DNA from: Fasciola hepatica
Lineage: Eukaryota > Platyhelminthes > Trematoda > Plagiorchiida > Fasciolidae
Direction: 5' to 3'
NCBI GenBank assembly: GCA_948099385.1
Contig: CANUEZ040000156.1
Location: 5,477,501-5,541,500 of the forward strand
DNA length: 64,000 nt
Shown here: positions 58,763 to 64,000 of the stretch, piece after piece
Layout of the letters: every line of letters begins with the position of its first letter
Position numbering within the stretch: the stretch's first letter is position 1
Position numbers and translations under genes: made by a program
The notes under the pieces: model-generated
Seen by the model: the letters and a program-made list of their open reading frames with translations, nothing else
Database searches by the model: none
What the model was told of the DNA's origin: nothing

Positions 58763-59374
58763 GAACGGCAGGGGTGTGATTATATCACCTGACTGCCTCC
58801 GAACGAGATATCAACCAATCGAAAACGAGTCTTCCCATGCAAGGGAAAAATGTCACAAACAAGCAGTCCTGTAAGTAAAATCTGTAATGTAACAAAGGGT
58901 ACTCTGCTTTTCTTTTGAAGTCATAGACAAATATCAGAAGAGGATATGATTAAAAAATTAAAGGTTTGGTTCATTAGGCTTTAGATAAGTAGATACTTTA
59001 AAATTCCGAGAGCAATACGCACAGTTATCGTAAGTACTCCCCCACTAATGTCATCAATCCATTTATGCTGCAACATTTGACACAATTACTATCACCGAAG
59101 TTGTGACACTAATAAAGGCTGTGCCAAATGGTTCGACGATAAGGACACATCATTTAAACCTTCTCCAATCGATTTGCGGTGCAGCATTTGATACCACCAC
59201 CATGGTCAACTGAGTAGCATATGATCGTCACACGTTCTCATTTATTCCGTTAACATTGCAACACCAATCTTTGTAAAAAAGACAATAATAAATCGTTCCA
59301 ATATCTCTTGATGTTATTATATTCCGATAATTTTGACTTGACTGACTTGCAGCGATATGGCTGAAGGTTGTACG

Positions 59375-59458
59375 TCCAGGCTAATGAATGATGGGTTGTG
59401 GCTAAAGAATGGTGGGTCGTGACTAAAGAATTGCGGGTTTTGGCTAAAGCTTGATGGG
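59375..59458 (-). repeat. Four 21-bp iterons, right terminal repeat
   Basis: The same unit in reverse complement at 59375, 59396, 59417 and 59438. The outermost units are the most diverged from the left end. Confidence 0.85.
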
Positions 59459-60455
59459 AGAAGCAGAAGATCCAGTGGGCAACCACAAACACTACCTGTC
59501 TAACAGTAGGATAGATAATATCAGGGTTTACGCGTTTACTTGCTGAATATAACCATTGATCAGGATGCGGCGAAACTGACTGTGCAGCGTGTTGGTTTTC
59601 TTCGCACAAAGAACTAGACGGAACTGTGTTCGTCTCATCCCAATCCTTGTAAAATAACAAAACATGTCTTCGAGCAGGAAGCCGTATTTTAAAATTCCGA
59701 AGTGGACGTTATTTTGTTCTTCAAGTATAAATTTTCGTCACTTATTCGACATGTCCTTAGGAGGACTACCGAGTAGACTTTCGGATGACAAATTAATCAT
59801 TCTCATCCGGCACAAGTAAGATGAATGTCGAAGTAGTGAGATTTGTGCAGACCTATCTGAATGTCTTTTTATCAGGACTGGGTTCTCATCCATGGCGATT
59901 TCGAGATTTACATCGAAGCCGTGGCAGGAGAATGGCCTGATGGCTGGAAAAATTGACTACTTCCAGAGGGGTAATATCCTAAGCTGAATTAGTTCTTGGT
60001 TGGAGACTGATGAGAGCATCTGGCGCTCTGTTTTTCTCCTGTTCTGTATACAATTTTGGGATTATGTGTTGGTAAAATTCGTCGTTGGCGTTCACCGGAT
60101 GGTTTCACCCGCTCTCACCGGGGAAAACGCTGGTCTTCGATCAGTCAATGTGGTGAATATTTGTCTTCCCAAGTACTAGTTAGGCCCTTCTACGCGAAAG
60201 ATTACAGCTGGCACTTCGCAATTCAGTGAAGAATAATTCTTCTCCACCTGCTTCATCGCTCTCAACAACACTGGTCTAAAACTTAAAAGACTATGCTTTT
60301 AGAACCAGCAGGCAACTAGCTTATTAGCGCTGGCTCAGTGCCCTATGGTGAAGCTTCAAAGTGAAGAACTAAAGGTTTCTGAAAAATGCAGAATATTCAC
60401 AGGAAGCATTATTGACAGGAGAATCCTGAATCTTATGTAACGGAAAATCCACTTG
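59459..60455. other. No recognisable gene
   Basis: Single-copy sequence between the DNA transposon and a SINE relic. The frame 59250-59660 (-) is mostly terminal-repeat sequence and is not a gene. Confidence 0.5.
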
Positions 60456-60456
60456 C

Positions 60457-60590
60457 ATGTTTCACACCGGGAACTCGGACGGCTCGACCCGGAATCGAAC
60501 TGGCTACTCTCAGCACACCGAACAGAAGCGGTCCGATTCCGCCTCGAGGCGTCCGACTTTTCCTTGTGAAAAATACGAGTGGATTTCCGC
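60457..60590 (-). repeat. tRNA-like SINE relic
   Basis: Minus-strand CCAGTTCGATTCCGGG (about 60490-60505) is a good B box, preceded by a GC-rich stem GCCTCGAGGC. The ends (TTTCACACCGGGAACTCGGACG and CGTCCGAC...CTTGTGAAA) are imperfect inverted copies, echoing the inverted-end repeats in the A arms. Confidence 0.4.
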
Positions 60591-60819
60591 TTCTTACGTT
60601 TTAAAATATCGTCATTTTTATATCTATTCTTTTGCTTCAATTCGTTGGTTTATTTCCGTCCCGTTCCTTAACATTTTGAGACAGCTGATGAAAAAGGTAG
60701 AGTTGGTTCGAGGTGTATGGAATGAATTAGGAAAATTAGGTTTCTGCTCCAAGAAAAAACCTAACTGTGTGATATTTCTTTGTAAAGAGACCTCATTCAT
60801 TAGCCCCATCTTGATCTTT

Positions 60820-61090
60820 AGTGGTTGCAACCCACTTTCCAGAAACTGACACTGGTTATGGTCTAACCTCATATTATTGTGATATTCATTGTAAAACTGA
60901 ATCTTAGGCACGAAAAAGCTCTTTCTTCTGTATTGAGACCACTGGCAAGGAAATCATCCAAATAAGCAGTCACGTTTGGCATTTCTCTCAAAGTGGAATC
61001 AATAATTCGTCGAAAAATGCAAGTGCCGAGTTGATTCTCAATGCTAGACGAGTGTAACTCAAAAGCCTGATTACTTTACTAGTGGCTGTA
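60820..61090 (-). mobile_element. Gypsy-type reverse transcriptase fragment
   Basis: On the minus strand IFRRIIDSTLREMPNVTAYL is followed by DDFLASGLNTEE, where YLDD (60953-60964) is the RT catalytic motif. LDHNQCQFLESG follows after a frame change, as in the LxLxKCxF block of gypsy-type RTs. Only this core is readable. Confidence 0.72.
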
Positions 61091-64000
61091 ACGACTGTCA
61101 AGATTTCGTGCACGTAAGACTACGATCGTAATCACCCAAGTCGATAGTGAATGCATAACGACTGCACTAGGCCATACTCGAACGTCTCCAAAGTAACTTC
61201 AGAAAGGATACTCTGGATTTTCTTGTGCAATACGTTCTGCATCCAAATAGAATAAGGTAATCATTGTTACAATATTTTAACTAACAGATCAATTTATAAA
61301 ATAGTTTTCTTAACAGGCAATCGCTGAAGATCATTTTCGCAGTATTCATTAATCATCCACAGAGACCGGAGTCCAAGCCCTAGAAAGGTGTACATACTAG
61401 TGCCAGCAGTATCGTGGCTACTAGGATCTACACACGCCCTTACATCTGTATTCTTCTCCTAGATAAGTGTGAATTCGAATTTTGGGGTTCCTTTTCTAAC
61501 ACATCACTCCGCTGGAACTTTTGAAGCTCTCACCCAAAAGAAATCCATGATTCACCTACTAAATGGTGTTAAACTGACTATCCTAAATTAAATACTTCTC
61601 TGTATTCCACCCATGCTTCTAATTCATCTCCCTTGTGCTGCTGAATCAAAAGTCACACACACACTGTACATACGTCACGTGAGATGTTGGTTGGGGTTGA
61701 AAGAGACCGAATGCAGACAACACGGGAAGCTGCATTCAGTTTCACTGTTCAGTAAACCTGAAACTGCATTATGACGTCAAGGGCCACGACAGAGACAGGC
61801 TTTGACTGAAGGTTGAGTGATTGAGTAATTTGGTCTATGTGCGTACATTCGTGCGCTTTACCAAGGAACTACATAGGGATTGAATAGGGTTGATTTTTGA
61901 TCAACACGGGGCTGTTGATTACTGAAATTTCCAGGGGATAATGCCGGCCTACTCCGGAATACTGTTATGTGAATCTCCTTGATTGCTCCCAAATCTTAAG
62001 TGACACAGTTTCTCTGGTGTCCATTTTCATCTACGGCACTTTTATTTGCTCCGAAACTGATCTCGCTTATTCGATTCTTTGGTGAAGTGATTGAAGCTAC
62101 ATTTTAAGGCTCAAGATGTTGTTAAATAAAAGCTTTTGTAGCTCAATCCACGTTTCGTTTATTTTTGATAAATAGAAAAACCAACTGAACCCTCATTCTT
62201 GCCTAGTATCGCTGCCACTGATAACGAAATGACCGATGACCATTCGACCGGCTGGTTTGTCCTGCCCTTCTTAGATGTCAGCAAACAACGGCCTAATGCC
62301 GACCGACACCCAACTCAGCCGCCTTCCCTAGTTTGTGCTCAGGCGAGCTCGTTTAAGGATAACAAGGGACGGTTCGACAAGACTAAAAGCGAAACAACGT
62401 CGACAATGACAACTTTTCAACCAACGTGCACTCCACAGGCAATTAACGATGTGGATAGGGTCTGGCAGGATCAGAATGTGTGCGGGATGCAGTGCTCGTC
62501 AGTGGGATTATACATATATGATCCAAAAGGGCATAGAAAGAAAACTCCATGAACTGAAGGTTAGTGAGTACATGACCGACCACACATGCTCACGTCAGAG
62601 AAAATAGTAATGAGGGTCTAGGCCACAGCGCTACATTCGCACATGAACCTGCTTACTAAATCACCTAACTTTCAGTCAAACCTGACTGTTCAGTAGCTCT
62701 TATGACCAGAAAGCGTTTATGTATCAAGTGAACTGAACTTTAATACTGAACACAGCTGATCGCGCTGTCTGCGTTTAGTCTCATTCGATCACGATCCCGT
62801 GTATCTTGCCGGGCATGATTACAAGGTTTGGGTGGCTTACTTTCGAAAGTCACTGCGTAATGTGCCCCAGAGACTCTAGCCACTAATTCAATATTTCAGA
62901 TCATTTGAGCCTACTGATACAAAACTGAGTAGCCAAACGGTGATCACATACGTTCTTGATAAACCTTTCTAGGGTTCGGAGGGCGTTTTAAATGAGCGTT
63001 GTATAATTTAACCTCTACAACAGGACAGTAGGACATGTGAAATCCAAAGAGTGAATAAATATCGTGGTGTAGTTTCGTATCCCTATAATGGGTGTTCTTG
63101 CTTGAAGAACATGGCAGAAACCAGTTTCTACTCTGTGGTCGAAGTAGCATGCCCGTGATTGCATTCAGTATAACAAAGTTTAGCATTAACTATGCCACCA
63201 TCGGTGTGACGAAAGGTTTTTGTGAAAAACCTCTTTAAATACCCTTCGGACCTGACGCAGGAGTAGTTGATCGTACCTTCCCCAGACAAAAATATTTTCA
63301 TTGGTATTCCCCTAACTAAGTGTTACCGACCCAGGCAGATAGACTCACATTCAGCCAGCAAATAAGTGAACAAAATACGTTCATCCCGGTGATATGGGCT
63401 CGGTGAGATACTTCATTCCGATGGCCTGTGAAATGCCGGCGAAGCTTTCGGAGCAAGCCTTATCCGCAACACTATTCTGGATACGAAGGGAGCGGGTCGA
63501 TTATCCTTTATGTACCATTTAGGCTACTCAGGACATTAATAATTTTACCGGTACAACGCAGGTAAATTTGAACAACTTACGTGAAAGGCCTTCAGCTATT
63601 GTTGGAGTATCTTTCCGATTTTCGTACCCAGCACACAAAAATAGATGCACTCCTGCTGAGCTTCCTTCTGCTTTATGCGTTTCACACTGAGTTATTCTGT
63701 CACTAGGCTGATTTTTCTGAAGTTGTATAGCATTATGACGACCTAATGACTGTTTCTGTTGCCGAGGGAATTAGGGCTTCCCCTAATATTTTCGTCAGGC
63801 CTTTCCTACTACACGTTGTGCCAGCACTTGGTCGTTCCCTATTCAAAGCAAATGAAATTGTTCAAACAAAATTAATCTTCTTATGGTTTGAAATGTCTTA
63901 TTGTTTCAGCCTATTATCATTCATTTCAAACAGATGAGTAATAAGTAGACAGTAATGAAAAAAATCTTTGTCAGATATCTCAATAAAAAGCCTGAGGTCG
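61091..64000. other. Right end, no recognisable gene
   Basis: Several frames (62199-62552 on +, 117 codons, Thr/Gln/Pro-rich; 62944-63186 on -; 63746-63937 on +) have no recognisable domain. The 62199 frame is the best candidate for an unknown exon, but splice sites are not obvious. Confidence 0.45.

Larger units (their letters stand above)
57503..59458 (-). mobile_element. Tc1/mariner-like (IS630 superfamily) DNA transposon, dead
   Basis: A 1.96-kb element bounded by inverted repeats of about 330 bp (57503-57833 and 59128-59458, coordinate sum 116961). Each has four 21-bp units at its outer end. A degenerate DDE transposase lies between them on the minus strand. No clear TA target duplication is visible at the ends chosen, so the exact termini may be a few bases off. 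Confidence 0.85.

Noticed and set aside
59250..59660. 136-codon minus-strand gene
   Set aside because: Much of the frame is the transposon's terminal repeat and iterons; the remainder has no recognisable domain.

Overview
The window is animal nuclear DNA, most likely from a flatworm and probably a digenean trematode. It has kilobase GT-AG introns and very few genes. It is dense with degenerate LINE, Penelope-like, gypsy-type and Tc1/mariner-like relics and tRNA-derived short repeats. The LINE reverse transcriptase and the GIY-YIG Penelope-like fragments look like trematode families as I remember them; no search was run.

The dominating structure is a 53-kb block of two back-to-back giant inverted repeats. 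Palindrome A has arms 225-19592 and 22821-43115 around a 3.2-kb spacer. Palindrome B has arms 43113-45361 and 49317-53384 around a 4.0-kb spacer. The two meet at 43113-43115, sharing 3 bp. The outer ends of the other copies (225 and 53384) correspond to that same point. Read left to right, the block is rc(A'), A', B, rc(B): one complete trip around an inverted-dimer circle or hairpin-ended ('dumbbell') molecule opened at the A/B boundary. Arms differ by a few percent in the stretches I compared and by kilobase-scale indels: 1.14 kb only in the left A arm, about 2.0 kb only in the right A arm, 1.84 kb only in the right B arm.

The one clear protein-coding gene is a short-chain dehydrogenase of the retinol dehydrogenase 11-14 type. 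It has three exons, phase-0 introns and 348 codons, and is present intact in both A arms, divergently oriented (15149 down to 6196 on -, 26144 up to 37087 on +). The predicted proteins are identical; I saw only silent differences. A broken second copy of its first exon survives only in the left arm and is interrupted by a fragment resembling a Ulp1/C48 cysteine protease.

Other arm contents, each present twice, are a LINE RT fragment, a Penelope-like RT plus GIY-YIG fragment, a gypsy-type RNase H fragment, two copies of a repeat with inverted ends and internal Pol III A/B boxes, and a 180-bp hairpin MITE-like element. Palindrome B is built largely on a broken LINE next to a (TA)n tract.

Right of the block (53385-64000) no intact gene was recognised. 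There is another Penelope-like GIY-YIG fragment, a 2-kb Tc1/mariner-like element with about 330-bp terminal inverted repeats carrying four 21-bp iterons at each end and a dead transposase, a tRNA-like SINE relic and a gypsy-type RT fragment.
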